A program made the position numbers and the translations under genes. The notes beneath the pieces are model-generated. The model had not been told where the DNA came from and ran no database searches. It saw only the letters and a list, made by a program, of their open reading frames with translations. From Lactobacillus melliventris (lineage in GTDB: Bacteria; Bacillota; Bacilli; Lactobacillales; Lactobacillaceae): a stretch of 64,000 nt of DNA. Positions 29,895 to 38,868 of the stretch are shown here, piece by piece. The DNA lies in NCBI RefSeq assembly GCF_013346935.1, contig NZ_JAAEEB010000009.1, forward strand, positions 20,203 through 84,202, written 5' to 3'. How positions within the stretch are numbered: position 1 is the first letter of the stretch; the number at the start of each line of letters is the position of its first letter.

Positions 29895-29923
29895 ATTAAT
29901 TTATGGGAACGTTCCCATGTCAA
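29895..29923 (-). promoter_or_regulatory. Promoter of the beta-glucoside operon with embedded operator
   Basis: On the minus strand, -35 TTGACA (29918-29923), a 17-bp spacer and -10 ATTAAT (29895-29900). The 16-bp perfect palindrome ATGGGAACGTTCCCAT at 29903-29918, with central CG as usual for LacI-family sites, fills the spacer and touches the -35. Binding there would exclude RNA polymerase. The adjacent lacI-type gene is the obvious source of the repressor. Confidence 0.8.
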
Positions 29924-29925
29924 GA

Positions 29926-29963
29926 AAAAAATAAAGTTATTCAATAAAATTGAATAACTTTAT
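29926..29963 (-). terminator. Terminator of the lacI-type gene
   Basis: ATAAAGTTATTCAAT (29931-29945) pairs perfectly with ATTGAATAACTTTAT (29949-29963) with a 3-nt loop; the minus strand continues TTTTTTTCTTG. It stops lacI transcription just before the PTS promoter. Confidence 0.85.
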
Positions 29964-30926
29964 TTAGCAGGTTTTTCTAATTATCATTTTAGGCTGAATT
30001 GTTATTTTCTTAAATTCTGTGTTTTCCAATCTACATATAATTTTATTCATGTCATTTTTAATTTGAAGTGAAAGAAACGAGTCAATAGTTGATATTTCCA
30101 TGTATTTACCGTAATCACTATTATCAAAACCAAAAACCTTAACATCAGTAGGTATCCTTTTTTTATACTTACGTAAAGTTGAAATGAAACCAGCTGCTAC
30201 ATAATCAGAATAAGCTATAACGGCTTCAGGTGGGTCTTCAAGTTTTAAATACTCCATGGCCGCACTTTCACCTGCACCTGTTTGTTCTGAATAAAAAACC
30301 TCCCAAGAATCAAATTTTGAATTTTCCAATTTAAATTCCTTTATTGCTTTTATTCTCGCCTTTGTATTATTTTTTCTTGGGTCATTAAGAATATGACCTA
30401 CCGAAATATCTCCATAACGATTTTTTAAATATTTGAGTATGTCTTTGTATAAAGGATAATGGTCAATGTATGATGAATAAATATTTTTACTATCTATTCT
30501 CCTCCAAGTCACAATTGGTCCATATTGAGAAAATTCAGCAATTTTTTTCCAACTATTGCGATTGGCCACAAAAAATAGCGCATCCAAACCATGAAGTTTA
30601 AACTCTTTCAAGATTAAAAGTTCTTCTTGCTTATTACGAGTAAAATATACTGCAATTTTAAAACCTTTTTTTTGTACATAATGTGTTACCAAATCAAGTA
30701 GTTGCCCAACTTCAGGATAATATGTTTTAGCAACAAATCCTATTGTTTTCGTACTTTGTTCTACCAGTTGTCTAGCTAATATAGAAGGAACATAACCCAA
30801 CTTTTTAGCCGATTGTAACACCTTTTTTCTACTTGCTTTTGAAACATAACCATTACCTGTGAACACCCTTGAGACGGTTGATTTTGAAACTCCAGCAAGT
30901 CGTGCAACATCAAAAATATTTGACAT
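29964..30926 (-). CDS. LacI-family transcriptional regulator
   Basis: Sugar-responsive repressor, 320 residues. The N-terminal helix-turn-helix reads IFDVARLAGVSKSTVSRVF (4-22) with hinge region to about 60, followed by a periplasmic-binding-protein-like ligand domain (LGYVPSILARQL then TIGFVAK). It lies immediately upstream of the PTS EIIBCA gene in the same direction but is separated by a terminator, and the perfect palindrome in the PTS promoter is its likely operator. Its own ribosome site is weak. The inducer is unknown and is presumably a phospho-beta-glucoside or related sugar. Confidence 0.9.
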   Translation of the reverse strand: MSNIFDVARLAGVSKSTVSRVFTGNGYVSKASRKKVLQSAKKLGYVPSILARQLVEQSTKTIGFVAKTYYPEVGQLLDLVTHYVQKKGFKIAVYFTRNKQEELLILKEFKLHGLDALFFVANRNSWKKIAEFSQYGPIVTWRRIDSKNIYSSYIDHYPLYKDILKYLKNRYGDISVGHILNDPRKNNTKARIKAIKEFKLENSKFDSWEVFYSEQTGAGESAAMEYLKLEDPPEAVIAYSDYVAAGFISTLRKYKKRIPTDVKVFGFDNSDYGKYMEISTIDSFLSLQIKNDMNKIICRLENTEFKKITIQPKMIIRKTC

Positions 30927-30966
30927 AATCTATAATTAAATCCATTTCATGAATATTTGTAATGTT

Positions 30967-31830
30967 TTATCTTTTTCCGCCAAAAACTGGAAAATGACTG
31001 GCAGAGCCATAATCAAAACTATTAATATTTTCCAAAGTAGCCATATCATCTTCACTTATTTCAAAATTCAATTCTGAATTTTGTTTCATATGTTCTGGAT
31101 TGACAGACTTAGGTAAAACTACGGTATTAAGTTGCCAATCATAACGAATACAAAGTTGTGCAACTGAAACATGATATTTTTCTGCCATTTTTTGAATTAC
31201 TGTATTATTTAAAGCTTCACCATGCGCAACAGGTGAAAAAGACTCAACTATAATATTTTGCTGCTGACAAAAATCAATTAGCTTTTTAGGTGTTGCACCA
31301 ATATGACAAAGAATTTGATTAACCATAGGCTTAACATCACTATTGTCAATTAAGTTCTGCAAGTCTTCTGGTTGAAAACTAGAAACTCCAATAGCACGCA
31401 ATTTTCCTTCTTTCAAAGCGTCTTCTAAAGCGCGCCAAGTTTCTAAGTTACCTGCAAAATGCCGATCATCAGATTGGTTTACCTCTTTCCATGGCTGCGG
31501 ATTATGGATAATCATCATATCTAAATAATCAAGATCCATTCGCAAAAGAGTTTCATCAATAGATTTTTTAGCTTTTTGATAGTCTTTAATTTCAGCCTCT
31601 ACTTTTGAGTTAACAAAAATTTGGTCACGAGCAATACCTGAATTTTTAATCCCCTGACCTACTCCACTCTCGTTATGATAAGCTTGAGCAGTATCAAGAT
31701 GCCTATAGCCCATTTTTAAAGCAGATTCGACTGGTAAAGCCACTTCACTATCGGGAATTTTCCAAGTTCCCAATGCCAGTTTAGGGATCTTTACCCCATT
31801 ATTAAGTGTAAATGTTTCTTCAAAAATCAT
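30967..31830 (-). CDS. Aldo/keto reductase
   Basis: NADPH-dependent reductase of the AKR superfamily (AKR5-type, 2,5-diketo-gluconate reductase-like). 287 residues from the ATG at 31828-31830, which has AAGGAGGG upstream; the longer in-frame start at 31893 lacks a site. The catalytic tetrad is Asp46, Tyr51, Lys76 and His109 (LDTAQAYHNE, NSKVE, MIIHNP). The cofactor loop LPKSVNPEH is present. It lies upstream of the lacI gene by 40 bp and may share its transcript. The physiological substrate is unknown. Confidence 0.9.
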   Translation of the reverse strand: MIFEETFTLNNGVKIPKLALGTWKIPDSEVALPVESALKMGYRHLDTAQAYHNESGVGQGIKNSGIARDQIFVNSKVEAEIKDYQKAKKSIDETLLRMDLDYLDMMIIHNPQPWKEVNQSDDRHFAGNLETWRALEDALKEGKLRAIGVSSFQPEDLQNLIDNSDVKPMVNQILCHIGATPKKLIDFCQQQNIIVESFSPVAHGEALNNTVIQKMAEKYHVSVAQLCIRYDWQLNTVVLPKSVNPEHMKQNSELNFEISEDDMATLENINSFDYGSASHFPVFGGKR

Positions 31831-31961
31831 AATTTTTCCCTCCTTATGCCTTTTCTTGAGTATAACGCTTAACTTCATGTTTAAGTCAATCATTTTTCAT
31901 TTAGATTTTTAAAACTTTTTTAGTTACAATTTAGTTTAAATAGATAAAAGAAGGCAAATTT

Positions 31962-32531
31962 ATGAAATATGTTTACTTAATGCGTCACGGACAAACTTTG
32001 TTTAATGTCCAACACAAGATTCAGGGCTTTTGTGATTCACCACTGACCTCTCTGGGAATTAAACAAGCACAAACTACAAAAAAAGAATATTTTGAAAATG
32101 AACAGATTACTTTAGAAGAAGCACATTGCTCCACTTCTGAAAGGGCGATAGATACTTTAAAGTTAGTCACCAATTTGCCCTTTAAAACTCATAAAGATTT
32201 ACGAGAATGGAATTTTGGTGCGTATGAAGGTGAAGGAGAGCACCTTAATCCGCCTTTACCATACAAAGATTTTTTTGTTCAGTTTGGTGGAGAATCTCAA
32301 GAACAAGTAGTTGCCAGAATTAATAAAGCAATTACAGAAATCACAGAATTTTCTTGCCATAAACAGATTTTAATTGTCTCCCATGGAGGTGCTATAGCTA
32401 ATTTCTATAGGAAATGGGAAGAATACAATACATTTAAGCGAAAAGATCACATTCGGAATTGTGCCGTTTTAAAATATGAATATGAAGATGGTATTTTTCG
32501 TTTGCAGTCAATATTTAATCCTAGCTGCTAA
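31962..32531 (+). CDS. Histidine phosphatase (phosphoglycerate mutase family)
   Basis: Branch-2-type histidine phosphatase, 189 residues. RHG motif at 8-10 (LMRHGQTLFN), with the second histidine in ILIVSHGGA and the acid in LREWNFGAYEG. It is too short and lacks features of the glycolytic dPGM, so it is more likely a phosphatase (cobC or YhfR/PhoE-like) on an unknown small phosphoester. It is a single gene divergent from the aldo/keto reductase and converges on fba across a strong hairpin. Confidence 0.85.
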   Translation: MKYVYLMRHGQTLFNVQHKIQGFCDSPLTSLGIKQAQTTKKEYFENEQITLEEAHCSTSERAIDTLKLVTNLPFKTHKDLREWNFGAYEGEGEHLNPPLPYKDFFVQFGGESQEQVVARINKAITEITEFSCHKQILIVSHGGAIANFYRKWEEYNTFKRKDHIRNCAVLKYEYEDGIFRLQSIFNPSC

Positions 32532-32539
32532 AATAAGCA

Positions 32540-32579
32540 AAAAAGGGAGATCAACCTAAACAGTTGATCTCCCTTTACT
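32540..32579. terminator. Bidirectional terminator between phosphatase gene and fba
   Basis: AAAGGGAGATCAAC (32542-32555) pairs perfectly with GTTGATCTCCCTTT (32563-32576), 7-nt loop, with A and T runs at the two sides. It serves both convergent genes. Confidence 0.9.
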
Positions 32580-32590
32580 TAATTATCAAT

Positions 32591-33505
32591 TTATTCCAAA
32601 TTCAATGAACTCTTATCAAAACCAGCTGACTTAATCTTGTCATCAATTGATGGAGTACCAAGCCAAGTGATCATTTCCTTCATTGAAGCTGTAATTGCTT
32701 CAGTACCAGGAAGAAGGAGCTTACGAGGGTCATAACCCTTGTTGTCTTTGTCTTCATCTTTGTGGGCTTCAAAGTACTTACGAGTAGCAGCTTGGAAAGC
32801 CAATTGGAATTCAGTGTTAATGTTAACTTTAGAAATTCCAAGGGAAATAGCCTTCTTAACTTGGTCTTCAGGAATACCTGAACCACCGTGTAAAACTAGT
32901 GGTACAGAAACTGCATCAGCAATTTCCTTTAAGCGATCAAAGTTTAGACCTTTCCAGCCTTCTGGGTAAACGCCGTGAATGTTACCAATACCACAAGCAA
33001 GTTTGTCAACTCCTGCGGCTACGAAAGTTTTTGCGTCTTCAACAGATGCTAATTCACCACCATCGGCTCCTTGGTTTTCACCAATTTTACCAATTTCAGC
33101 TTCAACTGAAATACCGCGTTCATGAGCCAACTTAACGATTTCCTTGGTTTTAGCTAAGTTCTCTTCAGTTGGTAAAGCATGACCATCAAACATAACGGAT
33201 GAGTAACCAAGAGCAATACATTCTTTAGCAGCTTCAAAGCTACCATGGTCTAAGTTCAATACAACTGGAACAGAAATGTCCATTGCATCCATTTCATCTT
33301 CAACTAAGTCTTTAGCAACTTTATAGCCACCCATGTACTTAGCTGCACCCATAGAAACCTGAATTAAAACCGGAGTTCTAGTTTCTTCAGCTGCTTGCAA
33401 AATTGCACGTGTCCATTCCAAGTTGTTAGTGTTATAAGCACCTACTGCATAATGGTTTTTACGAGCATCCTTAAAGATTTGATTACCATTATCTAAATAT
33501 GCCAT
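32591..33505 (-). CDS. fba: Fructose-bisphosphate aldolase, class II
   Basis: Zinc-dependent glycolytic aldolase that splits fructose-1,6-bisphosphate to DHAP and glyceraldehyde-3-phosphate. 304 residues. The zinc-ligand histidines are in LDHGS (near 82), EAEIGKIG region, and HGVYPEG and LHGGSG downstream. A strong AGGAGGT ribosome site precedes the ATG at 33505. Codons are well biased, as for highly expressed glycolytic genes. It is single-gene, with its own terminator. Confidence 0.97.
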   Translation of the reverse strand: MAYLDNGNQIFKDARKNHYAVGAYNTNNLEWTRAILQAAEETRTPVLIQVSMGAAKYMGGYKVAKDLVEDEMDAMDISVPVVLNLDHGSFEAAKECIALGYSSVMFDGHALPTEENLAKTKEIVKLAHERGISVEAEIGKIGENQGADGGELASVEDAKTFVAAGVDKLACGIGNIHGVYPEGWKGLNFDRLKEIADAVSVPLVLHGGSGIPEDQVKKAISLGISKVNINTEFQLAFQAATRKYFEAHKDEDKDNKGYDPRKLLLPGTEAITASMKEMITWLGTPSIDDKIKSAGFDKSSLNLE

Positions 33506-33602
33506 TAAATATACCTCCTAATAAACTTACAGTCATATTGTATCGTATTAATTAAGCATTGAACAATCTTTTATTTGATGAAAACGTTATTTTTGAAAAT
33601 TT

Positions 33603-35288
33603 TTACATTTCTTTAGGAGCATTGACACCTAATAGTCGCAAAGCCTCGGTTAAGACAATTGAGGTTGCTTGAACTAATGCCAATCGAGCACTTATTTGAT
33701 CATTATCAACCAACACTTTGACATTAGCATAATATTTATTAAACTTCTTGGCTAAATCAAGTGCATATTTAGCAATAATTGACGGTTCAAACTTAGCACT
33801 GCTGCGAGCAATGATACGAGGGAAGTCGGCCAAAGATTTAGCAACTCCAAAAGACCAGTTATCATCTATCTTTATATTAGAAAGACCAGGTTTATGTCCT
33901 TGTTCAGCAGCCTTACGCAAAACGCTTTGAGCACGCGCGTTTGTGTATTGCACGTAGGGACCAGTATCTCCTTCAAAACGGACAACTTCGTCAAGATCAA
34001 AATCAAAGTTTTCAGTCCGCTCGTTTTTCAAATCGTGGAAAATTACTGCTCCAACTCCCACATCATGAGCGACCTGGTCTTTATTAGCTAAATCAGGGTT
34101 CTTTTGCTCAATTTGCTTTTGCGCCAAGTTAACAGCATCCTGTAAAACCTGATCAAGGAAAACTACATTCCCTTTTCTAGTAGAAAGCTTTTTACCATTT
34201 TGAGTAATTAAGCCGAAAGGAACATGATAAATTTCGTCAGCCCAATCATAGCCCATTTTCTTCAGAACGGTTTTTAACTCCACAAAATGCTGGGACTGCT
34301 CATTACCGACAACATAAAGCATTTTGACAAAATGATACGTATTTTGACGATAAATGGCTGCTGCCAAATCACGTGTTAAGTAAATACTAGTGCCGTCAGA
34401 CTTCACAATCAAAGCTGGATTTTCATCTTTACCCATGTCAACAACTTGTGCACCGCGAGATTCATGCAAAAGTCCTTTTTCTTTTAATTCATCAATAACC
34501 GGCTGCATCTTATCATTAAAGAAAGCTTCGCCTTTATAAGAATCAAAAGTTACACCGAGTTCTTTATAAATACGATTAAAATCAGTTAGAGATACGTCCC
34601 GGAACCATTGCCATAATTTAACTGCTTCGGGATCGCCATCTTCTAATTTTTTAAACCAAGCACGTCCTTCATCATCCAGTTCTGGATGTTTTTCAGCCTC
34701 TTTGTGAAATTTTACGTAGTACTTAAACAAATTCATGATGGGGTCTTTTTTCACATCTTCTTCAACGCCCCAATGCTTATAAGCAGCAATTAATTTTCCA
34801 AATTGAGTGCCGTAGTCACCTAAATAATTAATTTTGATAGGCGTATAGCCAACTTTTGTCAAAGTTTTAGCAATTGAATTACCAATCACAGTCGACCTTA
34901 AATGGCCCATAGACATTGGCTTGGCAATATTAGGGCTAGACATATCGATCGGGACATTGCCCTTTCCTAAGTTTTGATCCCCAAAGTGCTCTTTTTGCTG
35001 CAAAATTTCTGCAAGAGTTTGCGAGATCAATCTGCTATGATCTATTGAAAAGTTAACGTATGGACCTACAGCTGTGATAGATGCAAAATCAGTGCTCTTT
35101 AGCTCACTGGCAATATTTTGTGCAATAACTGCAGGATTTTTGTGTTCCACTTTTGCCAAAGCAAAGGCTGGAAATGCATAGTCACCCATCTTTTCATTTT
35201 TGGGCCTTTCAATTAACGAACTGATTTGCTCTTTGGAAAGGTCAACCTGTCCAGCAACCAACTCGACAACCTTGTCTTTAAAATCCAT
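33603..35288 (-). CDS. argS: Arginyl-tRNA synthetase
   Basis: Class I synthetase that charges tRNA-Arg; needs tRNA for activation. 561 residues. An Add-1 N-terminal domain (1-85) is followed by the HIGH-type motif in SPNIAKPMSMGHLRST (about 118-133). The KMSKS-like loop is KLSTRKGNV, and the C-terminal DALR anticodon-binding domain starts near 440. AGGAGGG precedes the ATG. It is preceded by a T-box with an Arg specifier, so synthesis rises when tRNA-Arg is uncharged. Confidence 0.97.
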   Translation of the reverse strand: MDFKDKVVELVAGQVDLSKEQISSLIERPKNEKMGDYAFPAFALAKVEHKNPAVIAQNIASELKSTDFASITAVGPYVNFSIDHSRLISQTLAEILQQKEHFGDQNLGKGNVPIDMSSPNIAKPMSMGHLRSTVIGNSIAKTLTKVGYTPIKINYLGDYGTQFGKLIAAYKHWGVEEDVKKDPIMNLFKYYVKFHKEAEKHPELDDEGRAWFKKLEDGDPEAVKLWQWFRDVSLTDFNRIYKELGVTFDSYKGEAFFNDKMQPVIDELKEKGLLHESRGAQVVDMGKDENPALIVKSDGTSIYLTRDLAAAIYRQNTYHFVKMLYVVGNEQSQHFVELKTVLKKMGYDWADEIYHVPFGLITQNGKKLSTRKGNVVFLDQVLQDAVNLAQKQIEQKNPDLANKDQVAHDVGVGAVIFHDLKNERTENFDFDLDEVVRFEGDTGPYVQYTNARAQSVLRKAAEQGHKPGLSNIKIDDNWSFGVAKSLADFPRIIARSSAKFEPSIIAKYALDLAKKFNKYYANVKVLVDNDQISARLALVQATSIVLTEALRLLGVNAPKEM

Positions 35289-35299
35289 TTTTCCCTCCT

Positions 35300-35515
35300 A
35301 AATGCCAAAAAAAGTCTCTCCTTCACTAACTTGAAGAAGAGACGAGAATAACCCGCGGTACCACTCTTTTTGATACAAAGTATCCGCTTATTAAATTTTC
35401 TAATTGGTCGGTTAGACACGCCTTCAGTCATTTTTCCAGCCTGACTCTCATCAATCTCAAGCTCGCTATATTGGAAAAAATGCCTACTACTTCTAACTAC
35501 TTTCATCAAATGATT
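35300..35515 (-). promoter_or_regulatory. T-box leader of argS (Arg specifier CGT)
   Basis: The minus strand shows the T-box core AGTGGTACCGCGG (around 35348-35370) and a terminator hairpin made of AGTCTCT and AGAGACG arms (35307-35340) with a T run. In stem I, GTTAGA and TCTAAC arms enclose a loop with CGT at 35418-35420, an arginine codon, the probable specifier. Confidence 0.9.
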
Positions 35516-35546
35516 ATAACAGCAAATAATGTCTGCGCCAAATTTT

Positions 35547-36194
35547 TTAGTTATTTTTGATAATTACCTTTGTGCCGGCAGGAATGTTTTCAACCAACCA
35601 ACGTGAGTCGGGAACGCTTAACCTGATGCAACCGTGAGAAGCAGGCTTAACTCCCAACTTTTCAGCCTCTTTAATGTTGTATTTGCCATTACTTTTTGTC
35701 GGAACCGAATGAAAAAGATAAACATTTTCCTTGTCCCAGCTGGTCCAGTTATTAGCGCCCTCGTTTAATTCAGGATTATAAAAAGAATCTCCACGATCAT
35801 ACTTTATTTTGTATGTTCCGGTTGGTGTTAACGATTTATTCTTTTTAAAAAGTCCTGCACTCGCTAACATGGTATATATTCTTTGATTGCCACGTAAAAC
35901 ATAAACACGATTACCTTTAAGCGATACTCTAATTTTCAAATTGTTTTCAGAATGCTTTATTTTGGGATAAGGCTTAGTTTCACTCGCTTTTTTCCAATTG
36001 AAAGGAGAACGCAAGTCTTTAGGGTCTTGATAAGGACGGTAAGATGCAGCAGTTTTTATAACCACTGTTTTCTTGGCATCCTTAGTTTTATTATCCATTT
36101 TGGGCTGAGTAGGCATGAAAACCCGCGCAAGACTGATAGCGCATATTAGAATAATACAAAAAGCAGTAAGAACTTTTAATAGACTTTTTTTCAT
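35547..36194 (-). CDS. L,D-transpeptidase (YkuD family)
   Basis: Secreted or membrane-anchored cell-wall cross-linking enzyme forming 3-3 links or anchoring. 215 residues from the ATG at 36192-36194 (MKKSLLKVLTAF), which has GGAGAAAAG upstream; the in-frame start at 36230 lacks a site. An uncleaved signal anchor occupies about 5-26. The YkuD domain covers about 95-213 with the catalytic SHGCIRLS motif, His187 and Cys189. It is followed on the minus strand by the argS T-box, with no obvious terminator between. Confidence 0.9.
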   Translation of the reverse strand: MKKSLLKVLTAFCIILICAISLARVFMPTQPKMDNKTKDAKKTVVIKTAASYRPYQDPKDLRSPFNWKKASETKPYPKIKHSENNLKIRVSLKGNRVYVLRGNQRIYTMLASAGLFKKNKSLTPTGTYKIKYDRGDSFYNPELNEGANNWTSWDKENVYLFHSVPTKSNGKYNIKEAEKLGVKPASHGCIRLSVPDSRWLVENIPAGTKVIIKNN

Positions 36195-36238
36195 ATAATA
36201 ACTTTTCTCCAAATCATATTTGTGTTTCAACGGAAAAT

Positions 36239-37087
36239 CTATCCTTTGTCAGCATATTGATTCATCAACTGAGGCAATATTGCACTTATTTTAGTTGGGC
36301 GCACCACATAATCCGTTTCAGCAATTCTATCGCCAGCTAAGGAATGAAGATAAATTGCAGCCAGGACTGGATCTAGCGTGCCACCAAACTGTGCTATAAA
36401 GCCACCAATTATCCCTGCTAATGTATCTCCCATTCCACCGGTAGCCATACCAGGATTACCGCTAGTATTTACAAAAATTTCGTTAGTACTAGTATAAACA
36501 TGAGTGCGATTTGATTTTAAAACCAAAATAACATTTTGGGTAGGAAAAATCTTTTTTAAAGCACTCAAATTAGCACTATCAGTTTGATAAGGAATTCTAA
36601 TTTGACTTAAACGCTGCCATTCCATTTGATGAGGTGTTAAAACGATCAAGCCAGCACTGGTCGGGATTAGCTTAGAGTCTTGTCCAATTAAATCCAAAGC
36701 GTTTGCGTCCAAAACTAATGTTTGATTTGAGGAAACATTCTGACAAAGAGTAAGCATCATTTGATGAGCAAAAGAGTTAGTTCCTAACCCTGGTCCGCAA
36801 ACAATAACATCCATTTTAGTGATTAAATTTAGTAAGTTCCGATCACGCCAATCAATGAACATTACCTCAGGATTACGAGCATGTAGTGCATTCAAGTTAA
36901 CTGGATGGGTAGCTACTGAAATTAGACCTGCACCGCTATTAAGCGCAGCTTCAGCTGCCATAATGATCGCGCCACCATAATTTTCATTGCCCCCAATTAA
37001 CAGGATCCTGCCATAATTACCCTTATGTGAATTACTGGGTCGTTTTTTAATTACTTTTGTCAAAATCTTTGCAGTTATTTCAGACAT
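36239..37087 (-). CDS. nnrD: ADP-dependent NAD(P)H-hydrate dehydratase
   Basis: Repairs hydrated NAD(P)H by ATP/ADP-dependent dehydration. 282 residues from the ATG at 37085-37087 (MSEITAKILT), preceded by GGAGG inside the end of dacA; the longer start at 37114 is inside that gene. The ribokinase-like fold shows GGNENYGGAI near 35, the CGPGLGTN phrase and the family signature GNPGMATGGMGDTLAGI (about 215-230). It is a stand-alone dehydratase without the fused NnrE epimerase domain. It starts 2 bp after dacA ends. Confidence 0.94.
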   Translation of the reverse strand: MSEITAKILTKVIKKRPSNSHKGNYGRILLIGGNENYGGAIIMAAEAALNSGAGLISVATHPVNLNALHARNPEVMFIDWRDRNLLNLITKMDVIVCGPGLGTNSFAHQMMLTLCQNVSSNQTLVLDANALDLIGQDSKLIPTSAGLIVLTPHQMEWQRLSQIRIPYQTDSANLSALKKIFPTQNVILVLKSNRTHVYTSTNEIFVNTSGNPGMATGGMGDTLAGIIGGFIAQFGGTLDPVLAAIYLHSLAGDRIAETDYVVRPTKISAILPQLMNQYADKG

Positions 37088-37089
37088 GA

Positions 37090-38370
37090 TTAGCCTCCAA
37101 ATAGCCAACGCCAAAATCGAATTAAAAAGTTAACTTTATTAGTTGATTGTAATGCCTGAGCAGGTAAAAGTAAGCCATTAGGCTGTTGCAGAGAAATAAT
37201 TTTATTTTTACCGGCTTTAAAGAAATAGTAATTAATTCTTTGCCCTACTTTAATGGGAGCTTCAACAACTTTTGCCATTAAACCCACTTTAAATTTTGGA
37301 CCATTTTGAGGCACCCAAATCAGACTCTTATTCTTCATGCCAATATTTATTTGTCTGGCTTCTCCGTTGTGAACTTCTACATTAGTATGACCAATAATTA
37401 CTTCATTACGCTGAAAGACTAGAGGCTGATAGTTCTGATAAACATAATCAAGTAACTTGCTAGTCTGAATAAAACGCGCTGGGTCAGTATTGGTTAAATG
37501 TTTTGCTCCCATGATGACCGTGATGATTCTGCCACCCTGATGGCGCGCGGTTGCAATAAAACAAGCACCAGCAGCATCTGTTGTTCCCGTCTTTAAGCCA
37601 TCAATCTTAAACCGTTTGCGGTACTGCGGCAGCCCTTTTAGCATCCAGTTAAAATTGCTCATTGGTATTGCCATATTTTGGTCAACAAAATTCATTTTAG
37701 CAATGTTAGTAGTTTTAAGCACTTCCGGAAAATCTTGAATTAAATGCTGCCCAATGATTGCCATCTCTTTGGCCGACAGCATATTTTCGGCATCTTTATC
37801 TGCATCTGGATAGCCATCGTTACCCACGCTCTTGTTAGGCAAGCCGCAAGTCGTGTATATCTGATCGCTCTTAATACCCCATTTATTTAGTTGTTGTCTC
37901 ATTTGCTTGACAAAAGCTACTTGGGAACCACTAACTGCTTGTGCTAGCATCATTGCAGCTCCATTAGCCGATTCAATTAACGTTGCCTGATACAACTGCC
38001 TGATCGTATAGGTATGCTTCAAACGCAGTGGAACGTTGGAATATTCTCTGTTACTTGCAACAGCAAAGATTTGTTGAGTTGGCGTTACTTTAGTATCCCA
38101 GTTTATTTTATTCTGGTCAATCGCCTTTAGTGTCAGATAGACAGTCACCAGTTTGGTCATCGAAGCTATAGGTAATTGCTTGTTAATGTTTTTACCATAC
38201 AGCAACTGTCCTGTTTTACTGTCTATAGCAATTGCCGCCTTGGCATCAATGTTGACTTCATTTTTATTATAGTTATCAGGTAACTCTGGGGCGGCTTTTA
38301 CATCCACAGGAACCACTAAAATTAATAAACTGATAAAAATTAAAATGATCGCTTTAGCTTTCTTTTTCAA
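37090..38370 (-). CDS. dacA: D-alanyl-D-alanine carboxypeptidase (DacA/PBP5 type)
   Basis: Low-molecular-weight PBP that trims the terminal D-Ala of wall pentapeptides. About 426 residues. It starts with TTG at 38368-38370; a TTG two codons upstream is possible but sits too close to AGGGTGA. The signal peptide spans about 5-28. Active-site motifs are SMTK (near 70-73), SAN in IESANGAA and KTG in IDGLKTGTTD. The C-terminal PBP5_C beta domain is followed by a short hydrophobic/basic anchor (NFLIRFWRWLFGG). It heads the dacA-nnrD-L,D-transpeptidase cluster. Confidence 0.94.
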   Translation of the reverse strand: MKKKAKAIILIFISLLILVVPVDVKAAPELPDNYNKNEVNIDAKAAIAIDSKTGQLLYGKNINKQLPIASMTKLVTVYLTLKAIDQNKINWDTKVTPTQQIFAVASNREYSNVPLRLKHTYTIRQLYQATLIESANGAAMMLAQAVSGSQVAFVKQMRQQLNKWGIKSDQIYTTCGLPNKSVGNDGYPDADKDAENMLSAKEMAIIGQHLIQDFPEVLKTTNIAKMNFVDQNMAIPMSNFNWMLKGLPQYRKRFKIDGLKTGTTDAAGACFIATARHQGGRIITVIMGAKHLTNTDPARFIQTSKLLDYVYQNYQPLVFQRNEVIIGHTNVEVHNGEARQINIGMKNKSLIWVPQNGPKFKVGLMAKVVEAPIKVGQRINYYFFKAGKNKIISLQQPNGLLLPAQALQSTNKVNFLIRFWRWLFGG

Positions 38371-38470
38371 GTACAAATCACCCTTTCCTGATTTTTTTTA
38401 ATTATTTTACGTTTTATGATTACATTTTACCAAATTTTTGGTATGATTATTACTGTGCTAAAAATAATAA

Positions 38471-38554
38471 GCCCCGATGGCGGAATTGGCAGACGCGCAG
38501 CGTTCAGGTCGCTGTTTAGGTAACTAAGTGAAAGTTCGAATCTTTTTCGGGGCA
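38471..38554 (+). tRNA. tRNA-Leu (CAG)
   Basis: 84-nt class II tRNA. Acceptor arms GCCCCGA (38471-38477) and TCGGGGC (38547-38553) with discriminator A. Anticodon stem CAGCG/CGCTG encloses loop TTCAGGT with CAG at 38505-38507. A variable arm and GTTCGAA T-loop are present. CCA is not encoded. Confidence 0.95.
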
Positions 38555-38563
38555 TTTGTGTAG

Positions 38564-38594
38564 GAAGAGCTAATCTCTAGGGATTAGCTCTTTT
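38564..38594 (+). terminator. Terminator of tRNA-Leu
   Basis: AGAGCTAATC (38566-38575) pairs with GATTAGCTCT (38582-38591) and is followed by TTTT, 11 bases after the tRNA. The 38595-38770 stretch beyond has a small TTGCGC/GCGCAA hairpin (38610-38622) but no gene. Confidence 0.85.
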
Positions 38595-38772
38595 GTTATT
38601 CTGATACTTTTGCGCTGCGCAAGCAATAAAAGTGAAAGCTCCAAAGACCCTGACTCCAACTTAACTACTCGACTCTGATGAAGCCAACATCATAATCCTT
38701 ATATGTTGCAAACAATAATATATTTTTAAAAATTTTTTTGTGTGGGATGCTTTGAATTTGATTTTTCCCATA

Positions 38773-38800
38773 TTGATATTGTAACTAGTATTTTTATAAT
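38773..38800 (+). promoter_or_regulatory. Promoter of the PspC-like gene
   Basis: TTGATA (38773-38778), 16-bp spacer, TATAAT (38795-38800). The predicted start near 38807 leaves a leader of about 60 nt that contains the palindrome at 38833-38856. Confidence 0.7.
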
Positions 38801-38832
38801 AAAAAATATTTTAATATGTACTTTAATGATTA

Positions 38833-38856
38833 TTTTGTATTAAAATTAATACAAAA
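38833..38856. repeat. Perfect 24-bp inverted repeat abutting the PspC ribosome site
   Basis: TTTTGTATTAA (38833-38843) and TTAATACAAAA (38846-38856) are exactly complementary with a 2-nt centre. The right arm runs into the AAGGAGG ribosome site (38855-38861). It could be an operator or an mRNA hairpin that affects initiation. Confidence 0.7.
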
Positions 38857-38868
38857 GGAGGCACAGTC

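Noticed and set aside
35213..35509. Open frame of 98 codons on the minus strand
   Set aside because: It lies across the argS T-box and the argS start, in another frame; the T-box explains the region.
38610..38622. TTGCGC/GCGCAA hairpin after tRNA-Leu as an integration site remnant
   Set aside because: No duplicated tRNA end, integrase or cargo is present nearby; it is only a short symmetrical sequence.
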